A stretch of DNA of 64,000 nucleotides from assembly GCF_034321785.1 (NCBI RefSeq), contig NZ_JAXLPB010000007.1, positions 36,886-100,885 on the forward strand, in the 5' to 3' direction. A program made the position numbers and the translations under genes. Source of the stretch: Fulvimarina uroteuthidis. Its GTDB lineage: Bacteria > Pseudomonadota > Alphaproteobacteria > Rhizobiales > Rhizobiaceae. Positions 34,811 through 43,474 of the stretch are shown here, one piece after another. Below the pieces are notes generated by a model. It saw only the letters and a list, made by a program, of their open reading frames with translations, was not told the DNA's origin and made no database searches. Position 1 is the stretch's first letter, and each line of letters begins with the position of its first letter.

Positions 34811-36006
34811 TTGATCTCCTGAAGCTCGAAACTCATGAAGGCGCGCTCGCGGGCCATCCGGCTCGCCATCGCGATCTCATCTGCCGACAGCGGCTTGGTC
34901 CGCGCGGCCTTGAGACGGGTCCGAAGCGCGACCAGGCGGGCGAGTTCGGTCCGGGCATAGGTGTTGAGATCGTAGGACTCTTTGAGCGTTTCGGTTTCGC
35001 CGACCTGGGTGATGATCGATCGAATGCGTTCGACCGCGCCCTCGATCGTCGTCCGGCTCTCCGCGCCGTAGAAGCGCGCGCCGTCGGCCGATAAGCTGAG
35101 GTTCGAATTGGCGAGCAGCGATGGCTCGATGGTACCGAGGGCGTCGATGCCGCCGACCTTCGCGAGATACTGGTTGTAACGGCGCGGGATGACCTCGACG
35201 TAGTGCCGGGTCTCCGCAAACGGCGGGACGCCGCCATAGGCCTGAACATTACCCGGACCGGCATTGTAGGCGGCGAGGCCGTGGACGATGTTGCCGTCGA
35301 ACATCGCCAGCATCTGCGCCAGATACCGGGCGCCGCCGGTCACCTGCAGATAAGGGCTGTCATAGTACTGCGGGTTGATGCCGAGATCGCTCGCCGTCGC
35401 CGGCATGATCTGAGTGAGACCGAAGGCCCCGACCGGCGATTTCGCGCCGATCGAGAAGCGGCTTTCCTGCCAGATCAGCGCCTGCATCAGGCATCGCCAT
35501 TGGACAAGCGACAGGCCCGCCTTACCGACACCGGCGAGACCATGGGTTTCCTTCGCTGCCTTGATGATCAGCTCTTCGACATTGCCGTTCGCGTCACCGA
35601 ATAGGCGCGCTGCGCCGGGGTTCGGGTCGTTCGCGCCGTAGAGTTCGTCCGCGTCGGCGCCACGGCCACCGCCATCGTAGTCTCCGGCCTCCCCACCCGC
35701 TTCGAGATCGTCGATCATCGCGGCGATGTCGCTGCCGCCAGTGACCGTCGTCGAATGAACGAAGTTGAGAGCGTCAAGCTGCTCGGCTTCCAGGGCGTTG
35801 AGCCGATCCGCCTTCGACAGTTGCGCGCGTTGGCGAGCGAGATCGGCCTCGCCCTGTTCGAGCGCCGCCTCTCGCTTGGCGAAGACGCCCGGATCGAACA
35901 CCGGAACGCCCTGAGCGAAGGCCGGTAGGGCGTGAACGGTCAGCACCGCCGCGAAGCCGACTTTAAGAGCGAGCGCTCTCGAGGATGAGAGAAAGCGCTC
36001 AGCCAT
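34807..36006 (-). CDS. Exported lytic transglycosylase of the secretion operon
   Basis: 399 aa from the ATG at 36006. The signal peptide ends at LPAFAQG and is followed by the same VPVFDPGVFAKRE start as VirB5. The SLT domain lies at about 200-310: ALIWQESRFSIGAKSPVGAF with the catalytic glutamate, then GLTQIMPATASDLGI and GLAAYNAGPGNVQAYGGVPP. The C-terminal 90 residues resemble the end of VirB5/TrbJ (DLNTYARTELARLVALRTRL), so it looks like a VirB5-like helical protein with an inserted SLT domain. It would open the peptidoglycan for the channel. It is the second SLT protein in the operon; the other is at 39109. Confidence 0.8.
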   Translation of the reverse strand: MAERFLSSSRALALKVGFAAVLTVHALPAFAQGVPVFDPGVFAKREAALEQGEADLARQRAQLSKADRLNALEAEQLDALNFVHSTTVTGGSDIAAMIDDLEAGGEAGDYDGGGRGADADELYGANDPNPGAARLFGDANGNVEELIIKAAKETHGLAGVGKAGLSLVQWRCLMQALIWQESRFSIGAKSPVGAFGLTQIMPATASDLGINPQYYDSPYLQVTGGARYLAQMLAMFDGNIVHGLAAYNAGPGNVQAYGGVPPFAETRHYVEVIPRRYNQYLAKVGGIDALGTIEPSLLANSNLSLSADGARFYGAESRTTIEGAVERIRSIITQVGETETLKESYDLNTYARTELARLVALRTRLKAARTKPLSADEIAMASRMARERAFMSFELQEIN

Positions 36007-36163
36007 CGAACTGATCCCAACGCGTGGGGCCGAGCGGTTCGAACTGGCAGGGACCCTCGTCCTCGGAGGCGTAGCTGAAGCAGTTCGCCTTCGGTGGGGT
36101 CGAACCGCAACCGGCAAGACCCATCGCGACCACGGAGAGCAATGTGAATTTAGCGAGCTTCAT
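35999..36163 (-). CDS. VirB7-like small lipoprotein
   Basis: 54 aa: MKLAKFTLLSVVAMGLAGCG, then about 35 mature residues with two cysteines (ANCFSYASEDEGPC). The lipobox LAGC places the acylated cysteine at residue 19. It lies between virB4 and the lytic transglycosylase and overlaps the latter by 8 bp. VirB7 is a lipoprotein of 40-55 residues that anchors VirB9 in the outer membrane, so by size and operon membership this is the VirB7 equivalent, though not at its canonical place after virB6. An entry-exclusion lipoprotein is the main alternative. Confidence 0.7.
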   Translation of the reverse strand: MKLAKFTLLSVVAMGLAGCGSTPPKANCFSYASEDEGPCQFEPLGPTRWDQFDG

Positions 36164-36174
36164 CAGGGTGATTG

Positions 36175-38532
36175 TCACGGAAGCCTCCAGAAGTCGGGAC
36201 GACTGCGATAGTCGGCGCCGGCGAGCTCCTCGCCCTTTTCCATGCCGCCGAGAATGGTGAGGAGGGGACCGAGGGCACTGAGGTCCGCATCGACGACGAC
36301 GGAGCCTTGGTCGTCTCGGACGAGAGCGAGCCGCGAATGGCTTCCCGAATTAAGAAGAACGTCAAGCTCCTTCTCCGGAAGCCCGAGCATGGCGTAATCG
36401 TCGGCTTTCGCGCGGATGTTCGGCAGGAGGATCTGCGTCGGGACGGCCTCGACGATCGTCTTGCCCGTGCGCGTGCGTTCGAGCTGGCTGGCATACTGGG
36501 TCATCATGACGACGACGGCGTTCTGTTTGCGCGCCGTCACCAGCCAGTTGCTCAGGCGTTCGGCGAAGTAGCCATTGTCGAGCGCCTTCCACGCCTCGTC
36601 GATGACGATGATCGTCCGCCGCCGGTCTTCGATGACGCGCTCGACGCGCCGGAAGAGATAGGAAAGGACCGCCATCCGCTCCTTCTCGCTCTCGCTGTCG
36701 AGAATGTCGGTGAGATCGAAGCCGACAGTATCGCCTCCGAGCGAGAAGGTGTCCTCAAAGCTCTGGCCGAAGATCCAGCCGTAGCGGCCATCGCGCGTCC
36801 ATTCGCGCAGGCGCTCGTGGATATCGCCTTCGTCGTCGGCCGAGACGAAGAGCGAAGCGAGATCGTCCCAGTTCCGCAAACTCTCGTCCGCCTCGGCGTT
36901 CTGCCGGACGACCTCCTGAATGCGATTGATCTGGACCGGCGAGAGCGGGGTGTCGGACCGGTGGACGAGAGCGGCCAGCCAGTCGGCGAGCCAGGCCTGA
37001 CCACGGGCGTCGACTTCGGTTCTGAGCGGATTGAGACCAGTCGGCTCGGACGCGTTGATCGCGGCGTATCGGCCGCCATTCGCCCGGACAGCCATTTCCA
37101 TGCCGCGGCGATAATCGAAGACGAAGAGCCGGGCGCCCAAGCGCTTCGCTTGGGTCATCAGGAACGCTGCAAGCACAGACTTGCCGGACCCAGGACGTCC
37201 GAGGATCAGCGTATGGCCGCCGGTTGGCTCGGCGTCGGGCGTGCCCCGTTCGTGGAAGTTGAACCGGAAGCCGCCGCGGCCGACCGTCGGAAGCAACGTC
37301 ACCGGCGCGCCCCACGGCGTATCCGCGCCGGGTTTCCCCATCTGCGTCCGGTGGAAGGCCGCGAAATCGGCGAAGTTTCGGTTGGTAATAGCGGCCTTCC
37401 GGCTGCGCTTGGCGGCGTTGCCCGGATGCTGGGCGAAGAAGTGGGTCTTGGCCGCAAGGCTCTCGTTAATCAGCGTCAGCCCTTGCGTCGATCCGATGTT
37501 GCGGATTTCCGCGCCGATCGCCTCGAGCTCGGCCTCACTCTTGGCGAAGACCGTCGCCGTCATGTGATGCTCGCCGAAGCTGAGACGTCCGGTTTCAAGG
37601 TCGTCGAGGGCGGCGGGCATTTCTTCGAGTAGCGATATCGCGCCGTCATCGGCCGCCCGCCGCATGCGCATCTCGCGCGTGATCCGTCCGGCCATGAGGT
37701 TCGAATTGATGCCGGTGAAGGAATGGGTGACGACCATGTCGATGGGCAGATCGAGCTCGTCGAACATCGTCGCGGTCGAGGCCTGCGGATAGCTCTTGAT
37801 GGCGTAGGAGGCGCCGACGCGGTTGCCGACAACGCCTTCGGAAAGTGCGAAAGTCGGCCCGCGGAACGTGACGCGCGTGGTCGCGACGTCTTGGGCGACA
37901 TACCCATAGGACGATCCGCGATAGAGCGGCGTCTCGCGCCCGGTGTTGAGCGCGCCGAGAAAGCCGAGCAGTTCGCCGCTAGACGCGGACAAGCGCCGAG
38001 GCTCCATTGCAGCGAAAGTCGAGAGGATGAAGTCGACGACCTCGTTCAGCCGGCGCAGCGATTTCTGCGTCTCGCCACGCAGCCGGTTCACCGACTTCGA
38101 TCGCCGGAAGGGCAGCCTAGAGCCAAGTGTCGGGCGTTTGATGACGGTGAGCGTCAGCGTCTTCTCGCGGAGGCGTGATCCGTCGAGATGCGCGCGCCAC
38201 AGATCGTCGACTGCGGATGCGAAACTCTCGCAATCAATCGGCGGGAGGCCGTGATCGACCCGCTTCGAGACCTTATGGAGATAGAACGCGAAGTCCGAAC
38301 CACTCTGCGCCACGATCTTTGCAAACAGGTCTCGTGTCTTGTCGAGGACGGCGTCGTCCGTCGTATGGCTGTCGATGCCCGACAGCCGGATCGACTGGAA
38401 GAGCTCGTTGCCCCGCGTTCGGATCGTGACATCGTCGACCAGAGAAACGTAAGGAAGGAGTAAGGCGAGTTCCGTCTCCTTCGCGGCCCAGCTCGGCAGA
38501 AGCCCGTGCGGCAGCGAAGCGTCATGGAGCAT
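36175..38532 (-). CDS. virB4: VirB4 secretion ATPase
   Basis: 785 aa from the ATG at 38532, chosen because GGAGG lies eight bases upstream. The N-terminal half has the CagE/VirB4 pattern (PYVSLVDDVTIRTRGNELFQ; FYLHKVSKR; RMRRAADDGAISLLEEMPAA). The ATPase half carries LILGRPGSGKSVLAAFLMTQ (Walker A, about 442) and RTIIVIDEAWKALDNGYFAE (Walker B, about 640), then VMMTQYASQLERTRTGKTIV. It energises pilin extraction and substrate transfer. The start overlaps the end of virB3 by 11 bp. Confidence 0.93.
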   Translation of the reverse strand: MLHDASLPHGLLPSWAAKETELALLLPYVSLVDDVTIRTRGNELFQSIRLSGIDSHTTDDAVLDKTRDLFAKIVAQSGSDFAFYLHKVSKRVDHGLPPIDCESFASAVDDLWRAHLDGSRLREKTLTLTVIKRPTLGSRLPFRRSKSVNRLRGETQKSLRRLNEVVDFILSTFAAMEPRRLSASSGELLGFLGALNTGRETPLYRGSSYGYVAQDVATTRVTFRGPTFALSEGVVGNRVGASYAIKSYPQASTATMFDELDLPIDMVVTHSFTGINSNLMAGRITREMRMRRAADDGAISLLEEMPAALDDLETGRLSFGEHHMTATVFAKSEAELEAIGAEIRNIGSTQGLTLINESLAAKTHFFAQHPGNAAKRSRKAAITNRNFADFAAFHRTQMGKPGADTPWGAPVTLLPTVGRGGFRFNFHERGTPDAEPTGGHTLILGRPGSGKSVLAAFLMTQAKRLGARLFVFDYRRGMEMAVRANGGRYAAINASEPTGLNPLRTEVDARGQAWLADWLAALVHRSDTPLSPVQINRIQEVVRQNAEADESLRNWDDLASLFVSADDEGDIHERLREWTRDGRYGWIFGQSFEDTFSLGGDTVGFDLTDILDSESEKERMAVLSYLFRRVERVIEDRRRTIIVIDEAWKALDNGYFAERLSNWLVTARKQNAVVVMMTQYASQLERTRTGKTIVEAVPTQILLPNIRAKADDYAMLGLPEKELDVLLNSGSHSRLALVRDDQGSVVVDADLSALGPLLTILGGMEKGEELAGADYRSRPDFWRLP

Positions 38533-38800
38533 AGCTGTCGCCTCCATGGTGCGCGCGGTTCGGCGTCGGCCGCGTCTCCTGCAGGCTGACGGCGACCACG
38601 TCGAGGAAATGCGGGTCCCAGTCCGCCGCTTTCCAGATTGCCGGATAGGCGAGAGCGGAGAGGACGAGCACGATCCAGCTCTGGATCCAGAGGAACAGGA
38701 GGACGGACGCGAACAGCCAGACCATGGCGTACATCATCGGAAGGCCGAGGAGTTTGGCGGGCCGCACGAGGCCGAGATAGACGGGCGATTGTTCTGCCAT
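38522..38800 (-). CDS. virB3: VirB3 inner-membrane protein
   Basis: 92 aa with one long hydrophobic stretch or hairpin (LPMMYAMVWLFASVLLFLWI QSWIVLVLSALAYPA) and the conserved start PVYLGLVRPAKLLGLPMMYA, which includes the VirB3 R-P motif. VirB3 works with VirB4 at the inner membrane. It lies 18 bp after virB2 and overlaps virB4. Confidence 0.88.
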   Translation of the reverse strand: MAEQSPVYLGLVRPAKLLGLPMMYAMVWLFASVLLFLWIQSWIVLVLSALAYPAIWKAADWDPHFLDVVAVSLQETRPTPNRAHHGGDSYAP

Positions 38801-38818
38801 GATGCCGAATGCCGCCGC

Positions 38819-39112
38819 TTACGTCGTCGACCAGATCGAGCCGACAATGGTCGGCGCCGCGGCAACGCCCGCGATTCCGACGATCGTCCACATCGCCTGG
38901 CGGAAATCGACGATGCCGAAGAGCCAGGAGAGAAAGACACCGATCAGCGCCAGCGTGCCTATGGCGATCCCGAGCGGTCCGGTGATGATGTCGATCAGGC
39001 CCTGCAGCAGTGCCTGGACCGGCGAGAGATCGAGCGCCTGGGCGAGCGCCGGCTCACTTGCCATGAGAGCGAATATCAAGACGGGCAAAAGCGTGTTGAG
39101 GCGAGATGTCAT
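38819..39112 (-). CDS. virB2: VirB2 pilin
   Basis: 97 aa. A signal peptide (cleavage after EPALAQA, about residue 25) is followed by two hydrophobic helices (GPLGIAIGTLALIGVFLSWL and AMWTIVGIAGVAAAPTIVGS) joined by a short loop, which is the VirB2/TrbC pilin plan. It forms the conjugative pilus. The ATG overlaps the virB1 stop. Confidence 0.88.
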   Translation of the reverse strand: MTSRLNTLLPVLIFALMASEPALAQALDLSPVQALLQGLIDIITGPLGIAIGTLALIGVFLSWLFGIVDFRQAMWTIVGIAGVAAAPTIVGSIWSTT

Positions 39113-39933
39113 CGTGTTTCTCCAGCTAAACGTTCGGCGACCGCCATGACGCGGACGACGTGGTTTCGGGTTTCTTCGAAGGGAGGAATGCCGCCATGGC
39201 GCGCGACCGCCTCGGGCCCGGCGTTGTACGCAGCGACCGCCAGCTCCTCGTCGCCGAAGCGGTTCAGCATGGCGAGCAGGTAACGAGCCGAGCCATCGAG
39301 GTTCTGGACGACATCAGCGGGATCGACACCGAGATCGGCGGCAGTTTCTGGCATCAGTTGGCCAAGACCGAGCGCTCCGACGGAACTGGTGGCCGTTGGA
39401 TCGTAAGCGCTCTCGATCTCGATGTTGGCGCGGAAGACCCTTCGCCAGTCGGAGACCGTCAGGCCAGCGCTGCGCAGTGCCGGATGCGAGCCGTAGCGGA
39501 TCGCGGTGTCGTCGATCGCCGCGAGAATGGCGGCAGGCGGCGTCGGTGCGGCAGCAATCGCGGAACGCGGAGACATGGAAGCTCGATCGCCTGAAGACGG
39601 GTTCACTGAGGCTTCGTTGGCCCCGCCATCGGCACCGTCGTCTTCATCACTCTCACCGAAGATGAAGAGACCCGACCGGTCCTCACGACTGGCGTCGCCG
39701 TAGGTCTTCGAGAACGCGGCCTGATGGGTCTGCGCGCGAAGTGCACCGTCCCCGCGCATGGAAAACACCATGCCTTCGGCAGAAGCGGCGTTCGGAAATA
39801 GGAGAAAGCTGGCGAGAAGAACTGCGCCAACAAAAGCGTCAGTCCGCGCTGTCGTCGGAAGCGGGCGGAACTTTGCGCTGAAGCGCCCGCGTCCCGGCGT
39901 TGAACGGAATATCGCAAAAGCGGTGGCCTGCAT
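39109..39933 (-). CDS. virB1: VirB1-like lytic transglycosylase
   Basis: The C-terminal SLT domain is clear: RANIEIESAYDPTATSSVGA with the catalytic glutamate, LGLGQLMPETAADLGVDPAD, VAAYNAGPEAVARHGGIPPF. A hydrophobic export signal reads AFVGAVLLASFLLFPNAASA. The start is the problem. No ATG, GTG or TTG lies between the upstream stop (39839) and this signal; the nearest in-frame ATG is at 39933, inside the upstream gene, and would add about 30 residues before the hydrophobic core. The annotated start is therefore provisional. VirB1 opens the cell wall for channel assembly. Confidence 0.75.
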   Translation of the reverse strand: MQATAFAIFRSTPGRGRFSAKFRPLPTTARTDAFVGAVLLASFLLFPNAASAEGMVFSMRGDGALRAQTHQAAFSKTYGDASREDRSGLFIFGESDEDDGADGGANEASVNPSSGDRASMSPRSAIAAAPTPPAAILAAIDDTAIRYGSHPALRSAGLTVSDWRRVFRANIEIESAYDPTATSSVGALGLGQLMPETAADLGVDPADVVQNLDGSARYLLAMLNRFGDEELAVAAYNAGPEAVARHGGIPPFEETRNHVVRVMAVAERLAGETR

Positions 39934-40195
39934 CGTAGAGGAGGCTGCAGAGCCCGAGCATCGTTTTGAACAAGCGCGGCTGAAGCTTCGGGCCGATCGC
40001 GTTCTTCCCCCGCTCGGTGACGAGGATGAACTCTTCGCCGGTCTCGTCGGAGATGACGCGCACGAACCAGACGCCGCACCAGGTGTGGTTCTTGCGGACG
40101 GCGCTTTCTTCGCAGACGACCTCGGCACGATATCCGCGCCTGATGAGAGATCGGAAGGCATCTTCGACGACGACATTGGGGGCTCGCTCGAACAT
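39839..40195 (-). CDS. Hypothetical protein at the head of the secretion operon
   Basis: 118 aa from the ATG at 40195 (an upstream start at 40252 is possible). MFERAPNVVVEDAFRSLIRR GYRAEVVCEESAVRKN and WCGVWFVRVISDETGEEFIL suggest a small soluble alpha-beta protein; the rest (KLQPRLFKTMLGLCSLLYDA) is helical. It is the first gene before virB1, on the same strand and overlapping it. I do not recognise the family. Its position suggests a regulator or accessory of transfer. Confidence 0.55.
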   Translation of the reverse strand: MFERAPNVVVEDAFRSLIRRGYRAEVVCEESAVRKNHTWCGVWFVRVISDETGEEFILVTERGKNAIGPKLQPRLFKTMLGLCSLLYDAGHRFCDIPFNAGTRALQRKVPPASDDSAD

Positions 40196-40392
40196 CACGA
40201 CCTGGCGCTCTCCTCTTCGGTTCGTTGGGCCGAACGGGACGCGCCTAGACAAGACGCAGCCCCGCTACAAAATACATATCATGTCGGCAAGGGCTGGTCC
40301 GAGCCTGCCCTGCCGCCGACAGCGCCAACCTAGCCCGTCACCCCGCGTTACGTGAACCGTCCGAGCGCCTGAATTTGAAGGGATCGCGATCC

Positions 40393-40677
40393 ATGCCGTT
40401 GCGCGCGTGCAACGCTCTTACTTTTACGATTGTCTTCGCCGCTTACGGCTTGAGCGCTGCGATGGCGACTGTGTGCGTTCCGCCTGAAAAGCCGTTCGTG
40501 CCCGCGGAACCGCAGGTCATCGAGCGATATGAAGACCTGCTGCGAGACGACTTCGAGAGGTATTTGACCGAGATTGCGGTCTATATCGCTTGTCTCGACG
40601 AAGAACGCCGCCGCGGTTTCGAGGAGTCAAAAGGCGTCACGAGAGACTATCGGCGGTTCCTCGATCTCGTCGAATGA
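40393..40677 (+). CDS. Small exported hypothetical protein
   Basis: 94 aa from the ATG at 40393 with GAAGGGA about ten bases upstream. A signal peptide (MPLRACNALTFTIVFAAYGL to AAMA) is followed by a charged helical domain with VERYEDLL-like and AVYIACLDEERRRGFEESKG segments and two cysteines. It is divergent from the VirB operon. No family is recognised; a periplasmic role linked to transfer is likely from position. Confidence 0.5.
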   Translation: MPLRACNALTFTIVFAAYGLSAAMATVCVPPEKPFVPAEPQVIERYEDLLRDDFERYLTEIAVYIACLDEERRRGFEESKGVTRDYRRFLDLVE

Positions 40678-40828
40678 AGAGACGTGTCTTGAAGGCGAAC
40701 AGATGAGATCGACCAGGCGTCACAGCATAGCATCACTCGATGCCGCGACTGATTCATCGCGGCAGAGCGGATTGAGCAGCAACAAAAACTGTATATTGTA
40801 ATTGCTTTCACACCGTTTGGGAGAGACC

Positions 40829-41425
40829 ATGATGTCCGCGATCAAGACGGCCTCCGCCATCTCACTTGCAGCTGCAATGACGCTTGGCGCGACGGCGACC
40901 GAAAGCAAAGCCTATCCGATCGACTGCGCGATCCTGCTCTGCCTCTCCGGTGGATGGCCGGCCTCGGCCGAATGCAGCGCCGCAAAAGCCGAGGTCATCC
41001 GCAGGATCACGCCGACGCCGATCGAGCCGCCGCTTCAGATCTGGCGCTGTCCAGTGGGTACAGGACTGTCGGGCCTGCCTTCGTCAGGTGGTGGCGGAGG
41101 TCGAGTGAATTTCGGAGCACCCGCCTTCGACGCCATCCGGTCGATCCGCGTCAGCGACATCCAGAGGCTTGTCCAGTACGAAACCGACATGCTGGACCCG
41201 AACGGCGAGCCGATTTGCCGGCGCTTCTCTTCCATCCGAACCGCGTTCTACGATGCCGAAGGCGACTACCGCTGGGTTCCGACCGGCGCATCCAGCCTGC
41301 CTACCTCCTATCCCGCCGCTCGCCTCTTCGGCGACGAGGACTGCCCGAGCGTCTACGAGCGCGCCGTCGTCATCGAGTGGCGGGACATCGAAGGTCGGCG
41401 TGATTTCGAGGCGATCGATTATTGA
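40829..41425 (+). CDS. Exported hypothetical protein conserved with rhizobial transfer genes
   Basis: 198 aa from the ATG at 40829, with GGGAGAGA upstream. The signal peptide ends about ATESKA. The mature start YPIDCAILLCLSGGWPASAE, then CSAAKAEVIRRITPTPIEPP LQIWRCP, is cysteine-rich and strongly patterned; I recall this motif from proteins near alphaproteobacterial conjugation genes, but no function is known to me. The second half (DAIRSIRVSDIQRLVQYETD) is mixed alpha-beta. An A+T-rich promoter-like stretch (TGTATATTGTAAT, about 40790-40802) precedes it. Confidence 0.6.
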   Translation: MMSAIKTASAISLAAAMTLGATATESKAYPIDCAILLCLSGGWPASAECSAAKAEVIRRITPTPIEPPLQIWRCPVGTGLSGLPSSGGGGGRVNFGAPAFDAIRSIRVSDIQRLVQYETDMLDPNGEPICRRFSSIRTAFYDAEGDYRWVPTGASSLPTSYPAARLFGDEDCPSVYERAVVIEWRDIEGRRDFEAIDY

Positions 41426-41697
41426 ATGTGAAAAGCAGAAACGAGGTGATCTACGAAGGCGGCCTGTCTAACCCTGCTGCGGTTTTCATAAAGATATAGA
41501 AATGCTACTTTAAGAGATATCGATCGGGGCGCGTACTCTGGGATGTCGATCGGTGAAGGCCGTTCAGGTTCGCCTGGCCGGCTACCTTGGTTCGACGAAA
41601 CGAAGGAGCGTTCAGAGGTGGCCTCGGATTTTTGAACAGCGGGATAAGTGGATTGTCTGCTTGAAGGCGGCCAGGATGGCCGCGATGAGGAGAGACG

Positions 41698-42009
41698 ATG
41701 ACGAAGAGACCCCGCCGCAATCACAGCCCGGCGTTTAAAGCGAAGGTGGCGCTTGCCGCCGTACGAGGCGAGAAGACGCTGGCCGAACTTTCCCAGCAGT
41801 ACGACGTCCACCAGAACCAGATCGGCCAGTGGCGCGCCCAACTGCTCGAGAAGGCCGCCGATGTTTTCAGTTCGACCTCCTCGTCGAGTGCCCCGCCGAC
41901 GGTCGACGTGAAGACGCTTCACGCCAAGATCGGGGAGCTGACGCTGACCAACGATTTTTTAGAGCATGCGCTCGTCAAGGGCGGACGGTTGTCGAGCGCA
42001 AAGCGATGA
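41698..42009 (+). CDS. IS3-family OrfA
   Basis: 103 aa. MTKRPRRNHSPAFKAKVALA and TLAELSQQYDVHQNQIGQWR make the helix-turn-helix of IS3 OrfA, followed by a leucine-rich coiled coil (KTLHAKIGELTLTNDFLEHA). Its end overlaps the orfB frame at 42006, where these elements usually make the OrfAB fusion by -1 frameshifting. Intact, but its partner is broken. Confidence 0.85.
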   Translation: MTKRPRRNHSPAFKAKVALAAVRGEKTLAELSQQYDVHQNQIGQWRAQLLEKAADVFSSTSSSSAPPTVDVKTLHAKIGELTLTNDFLEHALVKGGRLSSAKR

Positions 42010-42776
42010 TCGAGCGGTCTCACGCCCTTCCACTCGCGGCGCAGGCCCGGGAACTCGGCATCAGCCGCGGCGCGATCTACTACGAGCCAACGCCGGCGAG
42101 CGAAGCCGATCTGACGCTCATGAGACGGATTGACGAGTTGCATCTGGACTTCCCGTTCGCGGGAAGCCGGATGATGCAAGGGCTCTTGAAAGGGGAAGGC
42201 TTCGCCGTCGGTCGCCGGCATGTCGCAACGCTGATGAAGCGGATGGGCATCGAGGCGGTGATCGCGCGGCCAACAGCGCCATCCACATTATCGCGATCGG
42301 ACGATTGCGACTGGACCCGCGCACCCAGGCCTACGTTGCCAAACGCATCGCTGCCGGCAACTCGAAGCTGGAAGCCATTCGCAGCCTCAAGCGCTATATC
42401 GCCCGAGAAGTCTTCGGCATCATCATGCGGCGCCAGAAGCAGATCAATCAGTCCCAGATCGCCGCTTGACTCTTAGAAGGGCGTCCAGGGCAGCCAGTTC
42501 ACCAGCGCCGACTTCATCACGGTTCTGAAAGCGCACGAGATCCAAATCTCCATGGACGGCAAGGGCGCTTGGCGCGACAACGTCTTCGTCGAGCGACTGT
42601 GGCGGACGATCAAATACGAGGAGGTTTATCTCAGAGCCTACGACAGTGTCGGCGAAGCCCGCGCCTCGATCGGCCGTTATCTGAGCTTTTACAACGCACG
42701 ACGTCCGCATTCCCGCCTCGGCGGCAATGCGCCCGACGCCATCTACTTCAAACAGCCGCTGTCCGCCGCGGCCTGA
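42006..42776 (+). pseudogene. IS3 OrfB interrupted by an IS110-type fragment
   Basis: The 5' part reads MIERSHALPLAAQARELGIS to GIEAVIARPTAPST (to about 42280), and the 3' part SQFTSADFITVLKAHEIQIS to YLSFYNARRPHSRLGGNAPD (about 42490-42776), including the terminal DDE glutamate in VERLWRTIKYEEVYL. In between, about 42270-42470 encodes HIIAIGRLRLDPRTQAYVAK and SLKRYIAREVFGIIMRRQKQ with a stop, the C-terminus of an IS110 transposase. The first two IS3 catalytic aspartates are lost. Confidence 0.75.
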
Positions 42777-42880
42777 AACCCGCAGGCGATCCACTTATCC
42801 AAACCGGCGAGACTGTTCAGACAACCGGGACCACCTCTTTCAATATCCCTCGTAAGCCCTTTGTTCTGGGCAATTTTGAT

Positions 42881-43474
42881 TCATTGCGATAGGCGTTTTT
42901 CGTCGCCGATGACTTTAAGCCGATCGTCCGCACCCGTGTTCCAGCGCCATAAAACAAGATTAAGCGCGGTCGGGGGCGCACCGCGGGCGAAACTCCGGAC
43001 GAGCAGGCCAGCAAAACAATTGGCCAAAAGCCGTTCGGCAAAATCCTGCGTCTGGACATCGAGGCGCTTCAACATTCGGTCCCGCCAATCCGGGTTGGCA
43101 AGGTCGTCCGCGCTCATTCCGTAGCCATCAAGAGCTTGCCGATCGCGCGTATCGAAAACAGGACGAAGATTTGCGCGATAAGCGACCAATGTCGTCGGCT
43201 GAAGCGTTCCGACCTGATTGGCTTCGCGCAAGGCGACGTCAGGTGAGAGCGAGAGATAGAGTGCCTCGCGACCTCGGGCGTTGAAGCGGCCGCCATGGAT
43301 CGCCGCGCCACGGCCGGAAAGAGGCTCGCGGGCGTAGACCGGATTGAGCGTGCGATAAAGAAGGCCCTCGTAACGGGCTTCTTTCAGCAAATCCTGCCCT
43401 TCGACGGGTCCACGGCAACGTGGGGCATTGCGACCGGCATCAGGCGAAAACGCCGGCGTCGACCGCGTCGACAT
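42881..43474 (-). CDS. RES-domain toxin
   Basis: 197 aa. The RES fold is visible: YRTLNPVYAREPLSGRGAAI, HGGRFNARGREALYLSLSPD, VALREANQVG and DWRDRMLKRLDVQTQDFAER, with Arg, Tyr and Glu in the usual places. RES toxins (MbcT, ParT) attack cells by degrading NAD+ or modifying proteins with ADP-ribose. The cognate Xre antitoxin precedes it, overlapping by 35 bp. Appears intact. Confidence 0.82.
   Translation of the reverse strand: MSTRSTPAFSPDAGRNAPRCRGPVEGQDLLKEARYEGLLYRTLNPVYAREPLSGRGAAIHGGRFNARGREALYLSLSPDVALREANQVGTLQPTTLVAYRANLRPVFDTRDRQALDGYGMSADDLANPDWRDRMLKRLDVQTQDFAERLLANCFAGLLVRSFARGAPPTALNLVLWRWNTGADDRLKVIGDEKRLSQ

Larger units (their letters stand above)
41633..42819 (+). mobile_element. 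IS3-family element carrying an internal IS110 fragment
   Basis: The left end TGAACAG (41633) with GGATAAGTGGAT shortly inside matches the right end, whose complement also reads TGAACAG...GGATAAGTGGAT (ending 42819). Inside are orfA, the start of orfB, a piece of foreign IS110 sequence (about 42265-42476) and the end of orfB. Part of the IS3 catalytic core is missing, so it cannot transpose by itself. No target duplication is obvious. Confidence 0.75.

Noticed and set aside
36172..37632. 486-aa open frame on the plus strand opposite virB4
   Set aside because: Antisense shadow of a well-conserved ATPase; composition is typical of reversed GC-rich coding sequence.
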